The notes under the pieces are model-generated. The model did not search any database. It had not been told where the DNA came from and was given only the letters and a program-made list of their open reading frames with translations. Shown here one piece after another: positions 45,966-54,694 of a stretch of 64,000 nt of DNA. The first letter of the stretch is position 1. Every line of letters begins with the position of its first letter. The stretch comes from Armatimonadota bacterium (GTDB lineage Bacteria; Armatimonadota; Fimbriimonadia; Fimbriimonadales; ATM1), in NCBI GenBank assembly GCA_003577165.1, contig QEUM01000012.1:50349-114348 (forward strand). Direction: 5' to 3'. A program made the position numbers and the translations under genes.

Positions 45966-47102
45966 ATGACCAAGCGCTGGAGCGTGCTCATCCCCGCCTT
46001 CATCCTGGGGGCATTCGCCCTCTGGTGGGGAGGCAACCTTGCTTACTACAAGGTCTTCATCGAATCCCAGCCGTTTCCGCGCATCGCTCCCGATGACATC
46101 AGCCTGATCGGCCTCCAACTCCGGGACGAGAGGATCATCGTCTCGAACGGCATCGCCCAGCTCGTGCGAGGCAACTTCGGCGACTTCGGTGCAGACATCG
46201 AGTCCTCCGGCGACATGTCAGGCGCTGCCGAGGGCCCGAGGGTGCCCATGAAGGCCCTCATCGGAACCCTCCGCCTCGAACCGCCGGCCGCCTCCGAATT
46301 GGTCGCCTCCCTGAACGAGATCGACACGGCGGACAACCCAGCCCCAGAGTCCATCTGGGACGAGAGAGACGTGCTCGCCGCACTTGAAGGGGACGCGAAG
46401 GCGAGAATCAAGCTCGAAACGGACCTCAGCACCCGCCTCGACGGCTCCGCCTCCGATGCCATCACGCCTTCCCTCATCCGAACGGGCATCTTCATCCGGA
46501 CCCGCGTGCAGGTCCAAGTTCCGGGCGCGGCAGGCAAGAAGGAGGCTGTCGTCGCTGAGATCCTCCAGCCCTATCGAACCCGGATCGCATCTGAGGTGGC
46601 CAACCATAAACTGATCCGAGAGGGCTTCCAGCCCACCCGCGCCGCTTGGGAGGGAGTCTACGACGAGGTCTGGCGGAGCGCACAGGAAGCGGGCAGCGTC
46701 GAAGACGTGGCAGGCTCGTTGCGATCCCTCCTCTCCGAGGAGCGACGGAAGCGCCTCGCCCAACCCGCCGAACAACTACTGGAAAGGGTCACCGTCCTGC
46801 TGAATTCAAAGTTCGTTCGAGGCGCAGATTACGAGGCCGTCCCCCGTCCCAACGGCAAGGGCGATTGGTACACCGTCAATTTGCAGATATCCACCGAAGG
46901 CCGCAACCGACTCTGGCGATACACGCACGAACGGCCCCGCTGTCAACTGCTCCTCGTCGTGGACGGAGTCGCGATCGCCGCTCCGATCGTTCAACACGAA
47001 ATGAAGTATTCTACGATTGCGATTACGGGGGTCGCCGACGAAGACCTTGCCCAGGATGCGGTGAACGCAGTAAAGGGCGTGCCTGGATCAGAAACGTCAT
47101 GA
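45966..47102 (+). CDS. membrane-anchored protein with SecD P1-head-like C-terminal region
   Basis: 378 residues. One N-terminal membrane segment (VLIPAFILGAFALWWGGNLAYY) then a large outer part. The end region ISTEGRNRLWRYTHERPRCQLLLVVDGVAIAAPIVQHEM resembles the SecDF P1 head (LAIVLDG-V--AP). The rest of SecD (five further membrane segments) is missing, so this is not the translocase subunit; it may be a relative with another envelope role. The stop overlaps the next lipoprotein gene (ATGA). TAGAAT at 45929-45934 could be its -10 box. Confidence 0.6.
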   Translation: MTKRWSVLIPAFILGAFALWWGGNLAYYKVFIESQPFPRIAPDDISLIGLQLRDERIIVSNGIAQLVRGNFGDFGADIESSGDMSGAAEGPRVPMKALIGTLRLEPPAASELVASLNEIDTADNPAPESIWDERDVLAALEGDAKARIKLETDLSTRLDGSASDAITPSLIRTGIFIRTRVQVQVPGAAGKKEAVVAEILQPYRTRIASEVANHKLIREGFQPTRAAWEGVYDEVWRSAQEAGSVEDVAGSLRSLLSEERRKRLAQPAEQLLERVTVLLNSKFVRGADYEAVPRPNGKGDWYTVNLQISTEGRNRLWRYTHERPRCQLLLVVDGVAIAAPIVQHEMKYSTIAITGVADEDLAQDAVNAVKGVPGSETS

Positions 47103-47830
47103 AAACCATCCCACTTTTCGTAACCCTCTCACTGCTTGTCCTTAACGCTTGCGGCCCGTCGGGTGGGCCCGGCTCCAGCGGGGAGAAGACTCCGGTTGCT
47201 GCCGCCGACACGCAGGTCGTCGAAGCGGTCGACCTCTGGCCTCTCGAAGTCGGTAATCAGTGGACGTTCGAAGTGGAAGAGGTCCTCGAAGCTCCGAACG
47301 TGCCCGCCGACAGGAGACGATTCGAACGAGTTCTCAAAGTGACGAAGGCTGCGCCAAACGAGGGCGGCAAGACTGCAGAACTGGCCGTTCTCGACCAAGA
47401 CGGCAAAACGCTCGGCGTCATCCACATCGAAGTCAACAAAGGCGGAATCTACCAACTCGGAATGGGTTCGGGAAATTCGAAAGTCATGTACGAAAAACCC
47501 TTTCCGCTGATGCTTTGGCCAGCAAAGAAAGGCGAGAAGTCATCCTGGAAAGGGAAGGGCGCACGCCCCGGAATCGGTACCACAGGCGACATCTCCGCCA
47601 ACTTCGAACAGAAAGGTCGCGCAATCGTAGACAGCGCAGCAGGCAGGTTCAGCGCTTACAGATTCGACACGCTCCAGCAATACGAAGTGAACAAAGTCAA
47701 ATTCGAAACGGCGCAAGCCGCTTGGTTCGCGCCGGGCGTCGGAATGGTCAGAAGCCTTGAGACCGTCGCAACGTCCAACGGAGCCAGACAGAGCCAAAAA
47801 CTCGTTCTCAAGAGTCACACGGTGAAATAA
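47099..47830 (+). CDS. lipoprotein, tandem family member 1
   Basis: 243 residues from ATG 47099 in the ATGA overlap. Lipoprotein signal MKTIPLFVTLSLLVLNAC with acylated Cys18. After a Gly/Ser linker come DLWPLEVGNQWTFEVEEVLE and, later, AAGRFSAYRFDTL and WFAPGVGMVRSLETV. The same landmarks (a 'PL--G--W-Y/F-V' start and a 'W-a-GvGmV' end) recur in the next three genes, so the four are diverged tandem duplicates of an all-beta envelope protein. Function unknown. Confidence 0.82.
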   Translation: MKTIPLFVTLSLLVLNACGPSGGPGSSGEKTPVAAADTQVVEAVDLWPLEVGNQWTFEVEEVLEAPNVPADRRRFERVLKVTKAAPNEGGKTAELAVLDQDGKTLGVIHIEVNKGGIYQLGMGSGNSKVMYEKPFPLMLWPAKKGEKSSWKGKGARPGIGTTGDISANFEQKGRAIVDSAAGRFSAYRFDTLQQYEVNKVKFETAQAAWFAPGVGMVRSLETVATSNGARQSQKLVLKSHTVK

Positions 47831-47833
47831 ACG

Positions 47834-48592
47834 ATGCGAAGAATTCACTTCTTTGGATTCGTTCTGATCCTCAGCGTCCTCGTTCTTGCGGGCTGTTCCG
47901 GTTCGAACAAAGGCGAACCGTCCGAAGCCCCCAACGGAGGAACATCGAAACCCGATGATTCCAATGCGAGCGGCACAAAGCCCGCGCCAAAAACCATCCC
48001 CGACTCCCTGCTCACTGACGGCGCCCTCTATCTCGGCGCACCGTTCGAGAAATCGCTTCAATACGAAGTGAAGGGACTGCCCGCTGGGCCGGCGTCGGGA
48101 TCACAGGAAATCGAAGTTGTCGAAGTGACCGACACGAAGGCCGTCATCAGCGCGAAGTGGACGGGAGGACTGGTCGCCCTCGGTTCACAAAAATTCGAGA
48201 TCACGCCGAACGGCGTAACGCAAGTCGAAACGGAAGGTCAGAAGATGACGCCGCCGGTGCTCTATCTTCCAGCCAAAATCGGGATTGGAACGAACTGGTC
48301 CAACGACACCAAAATCGAACAACTCCAGACGCTCGAAAACGTAACACTCACCTCCAAGTCCAAAGTGGTGCGCGAAGAAACCGTCAAAACACCTGCCGGG
48401 GATTTCACCTGCTTCGTCGTGCAGGAAACCGGCAAGATGAAAGCCACCGATCTTGACGTGAACTCGGAGGCCACCTACTGGATCGCAAAAGGTGTCGGAC
48501 TCGTCAAAGCAAAAATCTCTCAAAAAGGAAAGGGCCCGGCTGGCGCCATTTCCGTCACTCTGGAAATCAACCCGATCAAGCCGGAGGGATAA
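47834..48592 (+). CDS. lipoprotein, tandem family member 2
   Basis: 252 residues, 3 nt after member 1. Signal MRRIHFFGFVLILSVLVLAGC with Cys21, a linker rich in Ser, Pro and Asp, then YLGAPFEKSLQYEVKG, LPAKIGIGTNWSNDTK, TPAGDFTCFVVQETGK and YWIAKGVGLVKAKIS. The layout mirrors members 1 and 3. Probably anchored in the outer or cytoplasmic membrane facing outward; no known catalytic motif. Confidence 0.82.
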   Translation: MRRIHFFGFVLILSVLVLAGCSGSNKGEPSEAPNGGTSKPDDSNASGTKPAPKTIPDSLLTDGALYLGAPFEKSLQYEVKGLPAGPASGSQEIEVVEVTDTKAVISAKWTGGLVALGSQKFEITPNGVTQVETEGQKMTPPVLYLPAKIGIGTNWSNDTKIEQLQTLENVTLTSKSKVVREETVKTPAGDFTCFVVQETGKMKATDLDVNSEATYWIAKGVGLVKAKISQKGKGPAGAISVTLEINPIKPEG

Positions 48593-48595
48593 ACC

Positions 48596-49204
48596 ATGAT
48601 TTCGGTAATCGTCGCCGCTCTGCTCACGTCGCCGTTCGCATCGGATTGGCTCCCTCTGAAAGCCGGCTCCGAATGGGAGTATTCCGTGACCTTCGGCCAA
48701 GGGCTCATCCCCGTGACGCAGCTGTTTCTCGTTCGAGAGCCTGTGATCATCAAGGGAACTTCGGCGATCCCAATGGACGTACTGGTTAACGGCGAAAGCC
48801 AGGGGACGAGTTTCTACGGAGAGGCAGGCGGATTCGTCGTCGTTTTGGCCGTCAAGTCGGATTCTCTCCTACCGCAGCCCCTCCCCGTACTTCCGCTTGA
48901 AGTGAAGAAAGGAAAAACGTGGGAACACTCCGGAGCCACCATGCTCTACGGCGGAACCGCCTCGATCAAAACCAAAAGCAAGATTACGAAACTGGAGATG
49001 GCCGAGGTCCTCGGAAAGAAAGTCGAAATCATGGAAATCTTTACGACCTCCCAAATTGGAGAAGGACCCGCCGCCCTGAAGACAGAATCCACTGAAAGGT
49101 ACGGAAAGGGGATCGGCATGGTGTACAGGCATCAAAGGGTCGTGGCGAAGGACGGAGGCACGGCGACCTTCCAACTGACGAGATACACGGAGGCGGCCCG
49201 GTAA
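48596..49204 (+). CDS. secreted protein, tandem family member 3
   Basis: 202 residues, 3 nt after member 2. A short N-terminal hydrophobic stretch (MISVIVAALLTSPFASD) without a lipobox Cys suggests a cleaved signal peptide. Then DWLPLKAGSEWEYSVTFG, PLEVKKGKTWEHSGA, LGKKVEIMEIFTT and RYGKGIGMVYRHQRV give the same landmarks as its neighbours. Its stop TAA (49202-49204) overlaps the GTA start candidate of member 4. Confidence 0.8.
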   Translation: MISVIVAALLTSPFASDWLPLKAGSEWEYSVTFGQGLIPVTQLFLVREPVIIKGTSAIPMDVLVNGESQGTSFYGEAGGFVVVLAVKSDSLLPQPLPVLPLEVKKGKTWEHSGATMLYGGTASIKTKSKITKLEMAEVLGKKVEIMEIFTTSQIGEGPAALKTESTERYGKGIGMVYRHQRVVAKDGGTATFQLTRYTEAAR

Positions 49205-49839
49205 GCCCGCGCGCCTGGACAGGCATCGCTACGGCGCTCGTCGCGGCGGCCGCGGCCTTCGTCGCGTGCAAGCCGCGCGGGTTCTCCGCGGGCGACAGCC
49301 TCGACCACACTTCGGACCTCTTCCCAGACAAACTCGTCAACACTCGCGCAACATGGCGAGTCGCGAACGTCGCCCTGCCGGTTACGCTCCAATTGGAATC
49401 CTCCGCCGACACGAGAACCCTCAAGATCGTCGCTAACAATTCGACTCTCGAAGAGGAAGTATATAAAGTCACAACGGACGGCATCAGCCTCATCACGTTC
49501 GGAATCAACGAAACGTTTGACCCCCCCCTGCAGCTGCTCAAGTTTCCGATGAGAGTGGGCGACGGTTTCGATTGGTCCGGCACGTTCACCAGCGGCAAGC
49601 CGCTGCCAACTAACGCTGAGATCACGACGGCTGCCGAATCGATCAGTCTCGCGACCGGCGCAGCGCAGGCGGTTCGCGTGGACGTCCTCCTCAAACTTTC
49701 GGATGGCTCACCTCAACCCAGCGAGCGCCGAATGGTGTTTTGGTTCGTGAAGGGCGAAGGGCCAGTGCGAAGAGATTTCGGCGACGACGTCCGAGAGCCT
49801 CGAGTCGAAGTGGCCGGAAATAGCGGGGGATCCAACTAA
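49201..49839 (+). CDS. lipoprotein, tandem family member 4, with GTA at the start position
   Basis: 212 residues if read from GTA 49201. The peptide from there is a lipoprotein signal (VSPRAWTGIATALVAAAAAFVAC) followed by LFPDKLVNTRATWRVAN, LLKFPMRVGDGFDWSGTF and VFWFVKGEGPVRRDFG, the family landmarks. No ATG, GTG or TTG occurs in frame upstream as far as the stop at 49093; the first usable ones are TTG 49390 and ATG 49393, after the signal. GGAGG at 49189-49193 stands 7 nt before GTA, ideal for a start. GTAA also holds the stop of member 3, as GTGA would. So either GTA is used as a rare start or a G-to-A change has weakened this gene. Confidence 0.7.
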   Translation, partial: VSPRAWTGIATALVAAAAAFVACKPRGFSAGDSLDHTSDLFPDKLVNTRATWRVANVALPVTLQLESSADTRTLKIVANNSTLEEEVYKVTTDGISLITFGINETFDPPLQLLKFPMRVGDGFDWSGTFTSGKPLPTNAEITTAAESISLATGAAQAVRVDVLLKLSDGSPQPSERRMVFWFVKGEGPVRRDFGDDVREPRVEVAGNSGGSN

Positions 49840-49842
49840 CGA

Positions 49843-50790
49843 ATGCGCGTCGTTGACGCAGTTGACTCGATCCGTAAGGAAGTTGCAAAGGCCGTCGTGG
49901 GCCAGGAGCAACTTGTCGAACATTCCCTCGTCGCGATCTTCGCCGATGGGCACCTCCTTCTCGAAGGAGTTCCCGGCGTCGCGAAAACCCTTCTCGTACG
50001 CACCCTTGCGCGAACTCTCTCCCTCAATTTCGTTCGCATCCAGTTCACGCCCGACCTGATGCCGAGCGACGTCATCGGCACAAACGTGTTCGACCAGAGA
50101 ACAGGGGACTTCTCCCTGCGCAAAGGCCCGGTCTTCACGTCCGTGCTCCTCGCGGATGAAATCAACCGCACGCCGCCGAAGACACAAGCCGCTCTCCTTG
50201 AGGCGATGGAAGAACGAAGGGTCACGATTGACGGAGTTCCGCATGATCTGCCCTATCCCTTCGTCGTGTTCGCAACGCAGAACCCAATCGAATTCGAGGG
50301 CACCTACCCCCTCCCCGAAGCGCAACTCGACCGCTTCCTCTTGAAACTCGTCGTCCCATATCCTGAAGAAGCGGATGAAGTCATGGTCCTGCAGCGCTAC
50401 TCCGAAGGCTTCCGCGCGCAGAACCTCGAACCGGTCGGCATCCAACCTGTGCTCGATGCGGAGACCCTCGCGACTCTCAGATCAGAAGTCGCTGCGGTTC
50501 GAGTCGATCATGAAATCCTGAATTACATCAACACCATCGTCCGCAAAACGCGTGACTCCGATCTGCTCCAAGTTGGAGGTTCGCCGAGAGCGGGAATCGC
50601 AATGCTCCTGACTGCAAAAGGCCTCGCCGCCGTCCGCGGACGCGACTTCGTGACGCCCGACGACGTGAAGGACATGTCCCTCCCAGTGCTTCGCCACAGA
50701 CTTCTGCTACGTCCCGAAGCCGAAATCGAAGGCTTCACGGCCGATCAAATCGTCAGCGGACTTTTCGAGACCATCCCGGTTCCCCGGTGA
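49843..50790 (+). CDS. MoxR-family AAA+ ATPase
   Basis: 315 residues. Walker [12 protein letters not shown] (residues about 39-49), Walker [25 protein letters not shown] (about 102-125), sensor 1 [23 protein letters not shown] and the C-terminal lid [20 protein letters not shown] are typical of MoxR. MoxR proteins help assemble or activate partner proteins, usually with a DUF58 and VWA-domain protein next door; neither is present here. It starts 3 nt after the lipoprotein gene and overlaps the glycosyltransferase gene by GTGA. Confidence 0.94.
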   Translation: MRVVDAVDSIRKEVAKAVVGQEQLVEHSLVAIFADGHLLLEGVPGVAKTLLVRTLARTLSLNFVRIQFTPDLMPSDVIGTNVFDQRTGDFSLRKGPVFTSVLLADEINRTPPKTQAALLEAMEERRVTIDGVPHDLPYPFVVFATQNPIEFEGTYPLPEAQLDRFLLKLVVPYPEEADEVMVLQRYSEGFRAQNLEPVGIQPVLDAETLATLRSEVAAVRVDHEILNYINTIVRKTRDSDLLQVGGSPRAGIAMLLTAKGLAAVRGRDFVTPDDVKDMSLPVLRHRLLLRPEAEIEGFTADQIVSGLFETIPVPR

Positions 50791-51794
50791 AAGTCCTTCA
50801 CGTATGCCGCCAAACCTACGGTGGCATGGCGTCTCACCTCGATGCCCTCGACATCTGCCTGCAAAGTTTAGGGCACGTTTGCGAACGCATCCAAGGCGAA
50901 GTCGTTCCGATCGCTCCCGGCTTCTGGTCTGACCGAAAGTTCTTGGCAACTCTGCGCAAAGAAGCGCGCGGCGTGGACGTCGTCCACGCGCACGGTTACG
51001 TGGCCGCGTGGCTCTGCGCGGGACTCCGGCAAACCCCATGGGTCTTCACCGCGCACTCCCCCCCCAAGCAGACGCCACCCGAATTGGTGGCACGCCTGAA
51101 TCGGGCTCGCGCAGGCATCTGCGTCTCGCCCCCGATTCGCGATCGACTCTCGACCAGCGGAGTCCGCAGCCTGTGCGTCAATCCAGGCGGCATCCTCCTG
51201 GATGAATGGCCGTCGGTGCCGCAGGATTCCGCACGCGCTGTGTTCCGCCTCCCCATCGGCATACCCATCATCTCCGCACTCGGCAGATTGGTGCCGGAGA
51301 AGGGCCTCGACTCCCTCCTCCGAGCGATGGAAACCGTGTGGGCGGATCACCCAGAGGCCGTCCTGCTGATCGCGGGCGCAGGACCGGAAAAGGCCTCGCT
51401 CCAGGAGATCGCCCGCCGTGTGGCGCGGCCAGTGAACGTCCGACTCCTCGGGAAGTGGCCCTCCGCCTCCGAAGTCATCTGCGCCGCAGACCTCTTCGTC
51501 ATGCCGTCGCGAAGCGAGGGCCTGGGCCTCGCAGCCATCGAGGCGATGGCCCTCGGAACCCCGGTCCTCGCAAGGAGAACCGGCGGCCTGGAGTACGTCG
51601 TCGAAGACGGCATCAGCGGCGCTCTCTTCGACACCGACGACGAACTCGGCCAATGCATCTCGGAACTCCTCAGCGTTCCGTCCGTCCGCGAATCCTACAA
51701 GTCTGCGGCCCGAATCCGGGTCGAACAGAATTTCGACATGCGAGCCAACGCCGAAGAAGTCGTCAAAATCTATCAGGCCGCGCTGGCCGGATAA
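50787..51794 (+). CDS. glycosyltransferase family 4 type
   Basis: 335 residues from GTG 50787. GT-B fold: N-terminal [21 protein letters not shown] and [13 protein letters not shown]-terminal [33 protein letters not shown], and the EX7E-type nucleotide-sugar site [33 protein letters not shown]. It transfers a sugar from a nucleotide donor, perhaps to a cell-envelope glycan given the dacB and rodA genes downstream. Coupled to moxR by a 4-nt overlap. Confidence 0.92.
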   Translation: MKVLHVCRQTYGGMASHLDALDICLQSLGHVCERIQGEVVPIAPGFWSDRKFLATLRKEARGVDVVHAHGYVAAWLCAGLRQTPWVFTAHSPPKQTPPELVARLNRARAGICVSPPIRDRLSTSGVRSLCVNPGGILLDEWPSVPQDSARAVFRLPIGIPIISALGRLVPEKGLDSLLRAMETVWADHPEAVLLIAGAGPEKASLQEIARRVARPVNVRLLGKWPSASEVICAADLFVMPSRSEGLGLAAIEAMALGTPVLARRTGGLEYVVEDGISGALFDTDDELGQCISELLSVPSVRESYKSAARIRVEQNFDMRANAEEVVKIYQAALAG

Positions 51795-51798
51795 GAGA

Positions 51799-53136
51799 AT
51801 GCACCCACTCGTGATCGGAACCGCTCTGCTGCAGGCCCCTCTGGCCGCAGACATCGCAGCGGTTCTTCAGGATCCGGACGTCGATGTTGGCCGAGCGAGC
51901 GTCTACGTCAAGGCGCTCGGAGGGGAAGCGGTCTACGCCCTGTCGCCCGACACGCCCCTCATCCCCGCCAGCACGATTAAAATCGTCACCGCGGCCTACG
52001 CCTTCCACGTCCTGGGCCCAGACTACTCCCCAACGACTTTGGCGTGGCGGGACGGAGACGCTGTATTCCTCGCGGGTGGTGGCGACCCAGGGCTCCAGAT
52101 CGAGGAGTTGGAGGCCCTCGCTGCTGCGGTTGGTGTCACTCCTGCGGACAAGGTCTACTTCGACGACCAGTTCCTGGGTCCCGAGCGCTACGCTCCGACC
52201 TGGCCTCAGGGCGACATTCGCATGGGATACGGGCAGCCCATCTCCGCACTCACTGTCAACGGTGGACGCGCGGAGGTTTGGGTCGAAGGCGACCGCGCCT
52301 ACTTCAAGCCGCGAAACTTCGGGCTGACGATCGTTCCCCGGTTGTCGCGCGGGGGGGGCGGAGTGCGCGTCGACCACGACTCGCGCGCATGGGCGGTCGG
52401 TGTCACGGGCGGCGCGAAGAGCGGCCCGATCCGAGTGGACACAGTCGTTCTGCCGGACCCCGGACTCTGCGCAGCACGAGTGTTCGCTCCCCAAGCCCAA
52501 AGAGCACCGAACCTTGTTCCCCCCCCGCCAGGAGGCCCGCCGATCAGCCTCGTCCGCGCGCGCACCATCGAGACCCTCTGCGCGAAGATGCTGACAGACA
52601 GCAACAACACCTACGCGGAGACCATCCTTCGCGTCACCGGCAAACTCGCGACGGGATCGGGCGCATGGAGTGACGCCGCTCAGGGAGCGGAAGCCTTTCT
52701 CCGCAGTCGCGAACTCGCACCCGGAACCTTCCGGGTCGCCGACGGATCTGGCCTCTCGCGGGCGAACAGAATGTCGGCTCGGTCGCTTGCATCCCTCTTG
52801 GAGCAAACCCTGTTATCCGACAACGGCGCGAAATTCCTCCGATGTCTCGCATCTCCAGGATTGGGAACCCTTCGATCACGCCTCGCGGGCTGCCGCGTCT
52901 GGGCGAAGACCGGCACCCTCACAGGAGCCAGTTCCCTCGCCGGCATGGTGGAGTGCACAGACTCGGATGGCACGGTGAGAAGATACGTGTTCGCCATCAT
53001 CATGAACGACTACAAGTCCTCTGCCGCCTCGATTCGGGCTGTGCAGGACAGAATCGTCAAGCGCCTCGCCACGCCCTCCGCGAACGAGGCGTTCTTGAAC
53101 AGGAAGGAGGTTTCAACAAGTGCTTTCGGTCGGTGA
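51799..53136 (+). CDS. dacB: D-alanyl-D-alanine carboxypeptidase/endopeptidase, PBP4 (S13) type
   Basis: 445 residues. Penicillin-binding enzyme that trims or cuts peptidoglycan peptides. SxxK is in PASTIKIVTAAY (Ser about 58), SxN in TDSNNTYAETILR (about 275), and KTG in VWAKTGTLTGASSLAG. The large insert between SxxK and SxN is characteristic of class C PBP4. A weak signal sequence (LVIGTALLQAPLAA) is at the start. It overlaps bcp by 17 nt. Confidence 0.93.
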   Translation: MHPLVIGTALLQAPLAADIAAVLQDPDVDVGRASVYVKALGGEAVYALSPDTPLIPASTIKIVTAAYAFHVLGPDYSPTTLAWRDGDAVFLAGGGDPGLQIEELEALAAAVGVTPADKVYFDDQFLGPERYAPTWPQGDIRMGYGQPISALTVNGGRAEVWVEGDRAYFKPRNFGLTIVPRLSRGGGGVRVDHDSRAWAVGVTGGAKSGPIRVDTVVLPDPGLCAARVFAPQAQRAPNLVPPPPGGPPISLVRARTIETLCAKMLTDSNNTYAETILRVTGKLATGSGAWSDAAQGAEAFLRSRELAPGTFRVADGSGLSRANRMSARSLASLLEQTLLSDNGAKFLRCLASPGLGTLRSRLAGCRVWAKTGTLTGASSLAGMVECTDSDGTVRRYVFAIIMNDYKSSAASIRAVQDRIVKRLATPSANEAFLNRKEVSTSAFGR

Positions 53137-53569
53137 GAAATTCCCAGAGTTCGAATTGCAGGATCAGGACGGAAACACCGTCAGTTCGAAATCCCTCGCA
53201 GGCTCGAAGTACGTGATCTACTTCTATCCGAAGGACGACACGCCCGGCTGCACCACCGAAGCGTGCGAGTTCCGCGACTCGATCGGGCGATTCAGAGGAA
53301 TCAAAGTCTTTGGAGTCAGCCCGGACAGCGTCGCGTCTCACAAGAAATTCGCGGACAAGTTCGGTCTGCCGTTTCCTCTCTTAGCCGACGAGGGCCATCG
53401 CCTGGCAGAGGCCTGCGGCGTATGGGGCGAAAAATCCCTCTACGGCAAGAAGTATATGGGCGTCTTCCGAACGACTTTCGTGGTCGGCCCCGACGGAAAG
53501 ATCGAACAGGTCTGGCAAAACGTTAAACCGGACGGACACGCGCAGCAAGTTCTGGAGTCCCTTGGATAA
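53120..53569 (+). CDS. bcp: thioredoxin-dependent peroxiredoxin, BCP/PrxQ type
   Basis: 149 residues from GTG 53120, with GGAGG 9 nt upstream inside dacB. Reduces peroxides. The peroxidatic Cys sits in DDTPGCTTEACEFRDSI, with the PrxQ-type resolving Cys five residues later (GCTTEAC). VIYFYPKDDTPGCT and FRTTFVVGPDGKI are family hallmarks. It lies among cell-wall genes without obvious link. Confidence 0.95.
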   Translation: MLSVGEKFPEFELQDQDGNTVSSKSLAGSKYVIYFYPKDDTPGCTTEACEFRDSIGRFRGIKVFGVSPDSVASHKKFADKFGLPFPLLADEGHRLAEACGVWGEKSLYGKKYMGVFRTTFVVGPDGKIEQVWQNVKPDGHAQQVLESLG

Positions 53570-53587
53570 ACGTCGAGGACAGCCGAC

Positions 53588-54694
53588 ATGATCACTCGCG
53601 CAGCGCGAGCAGGAGTCGCGAGCGATGCCGTGCGCCGACTCGACTGGCCGCTCGTGCTCGCGTCGGCCGGCCTTATCTTCTTCGGCCTCCTCTCCCTCTA
53701 TAGCGCGGACACCGTCTCCGTCGGCCACTCCCACTTCAAGCGACAACTCCTGTGGATGGTCGTCGCGATACCTTTTTGCGCTCTCTTCTGGTTCGTAGAT
53801 CCGCGAAAACTCGCCTCTTTCAGCAAAGTTCTGTACGCTCTCAATCTAACTCTGCTGGTCGCAGTGTTCTTCCTCGGCAAGGAGGCCAAGGGCTCTGTGC
53901 GCTGGATAGACCTCGGACCGTTCCAAATCCAGCCAAGCGAAATTGCGAAACTCTTCGTCATTCTCACTCTCGCCGACGTGCTCATTCGCTTCCGCGATGA
54001 ACTCCCCACGATCCGTGGCCTGTTGCTGTCGCTGCTCCATGTCGCGATTCCGTTCATCCTCGTCTTCAAGCAGCCGGACCTCGGGACGAGCATCGTGTTC
54101 GTTTGCATCTGGTTCGGGATGTCCCTCGTCGCTGGACAGCGAAAGCGATACCTGTTGGGTTGCTTCATCGTCGGACTCGGAGCGTTCGCCCTCCTTTGGA
54201 ATAGCGGCTTCATCCGAGACTATCAAAAGGCGCGAGTCGAGGCGCTCTTTAGCGGCGATGACTATCACTCCCGCATGGCCCGCTACAGCATCGGCTATGG
54301 CGGCGTCACAGGACAGGGCTACCTGCGAGGCGACATGAAAGCCTCGCGGCTTGTGCCCGAACAAACCACCGACTTCATCTTCACCGTAGTAGCGGAAGAG
54401 TGGGGCTTCATTGGCTCGACGCTCGTCGTCGTCGGTTACGCGTACTTCCTTTGGCGCGTCTGGCTGGTCGCTGCAAACGCGTCCGTGCGCCTCTATCGCT
54501 ACATAGCAGCCGGCATTTACGTCGTGTTCGCGTTCCACATCGTCGTCAACCTTCTGATGGTCGTCGGCCTGCTGCCGGTCGTCGGCGTCCCGCTTCCGTT
54601 CTTCAGCAGGGGGGGGTCAGCGCTTGTCCTCAACTTCTCCATGGTCGCACTGCTCCTCAACCTTCGCGCGCGTGAAAAACACTTGGTCTTCTAA
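53588..54694 (+). CDS. rodA: SEDS-family peptidoglycan polymerase, RodA type
   Basis: 368 residues with about ten membrane segments. SEDS glycosyltransferase that polymerises lipid II for side-wall growth. Diagnostic stretches: GSVRWIDLGPFQIQPSEIAKLFVIL, KQPDLGTSIVF, RMARYSIGYGGVTGQGYLRG, PEQTTDFIFTVVAEEWGFIG (catalytic Asp loop) and the C-terminal GVPLPFFSRGGSALVLNF. RodA fits better than FtsW by the PEQTTDFIF and GVPLPF wording. The cognate class B PBP is not in the window. A PfkB kinase gene begins directly after the stop. Confidence 0.93.
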   Translation: MITRAARAGVASDAVRRLDWPLVLASAGLIFFGLLSLYSADTVSVGHSHFKRQLLWMVVAIPFCALFWFVDPRKLASFSKVLYALNLTLLVAVFFLGKEAKGSVRWIDLGPFQIQPSEIAKLFVILTLADVLIRFRDELPTIRGLLLSLLHVAIPFILVFKQPDLGTSIVFVCIWFGMSLVAGQRKRYLLGCFIVGLGAFALLWNSGFIRDYQKARVEALFSGDDYHSRMARYSIGYGGVTGQGYLRGDMKASRLVPEQTTDFIFTVVAEEWGFIGSTLVVVGYAYFLWRVWLVAANASVRLYRYIAAGIYVVFAFHIVVNLLMVVGLLPVVGVPLPFFSRGGSALVLNFSMVALLLNLRAREKHLVF

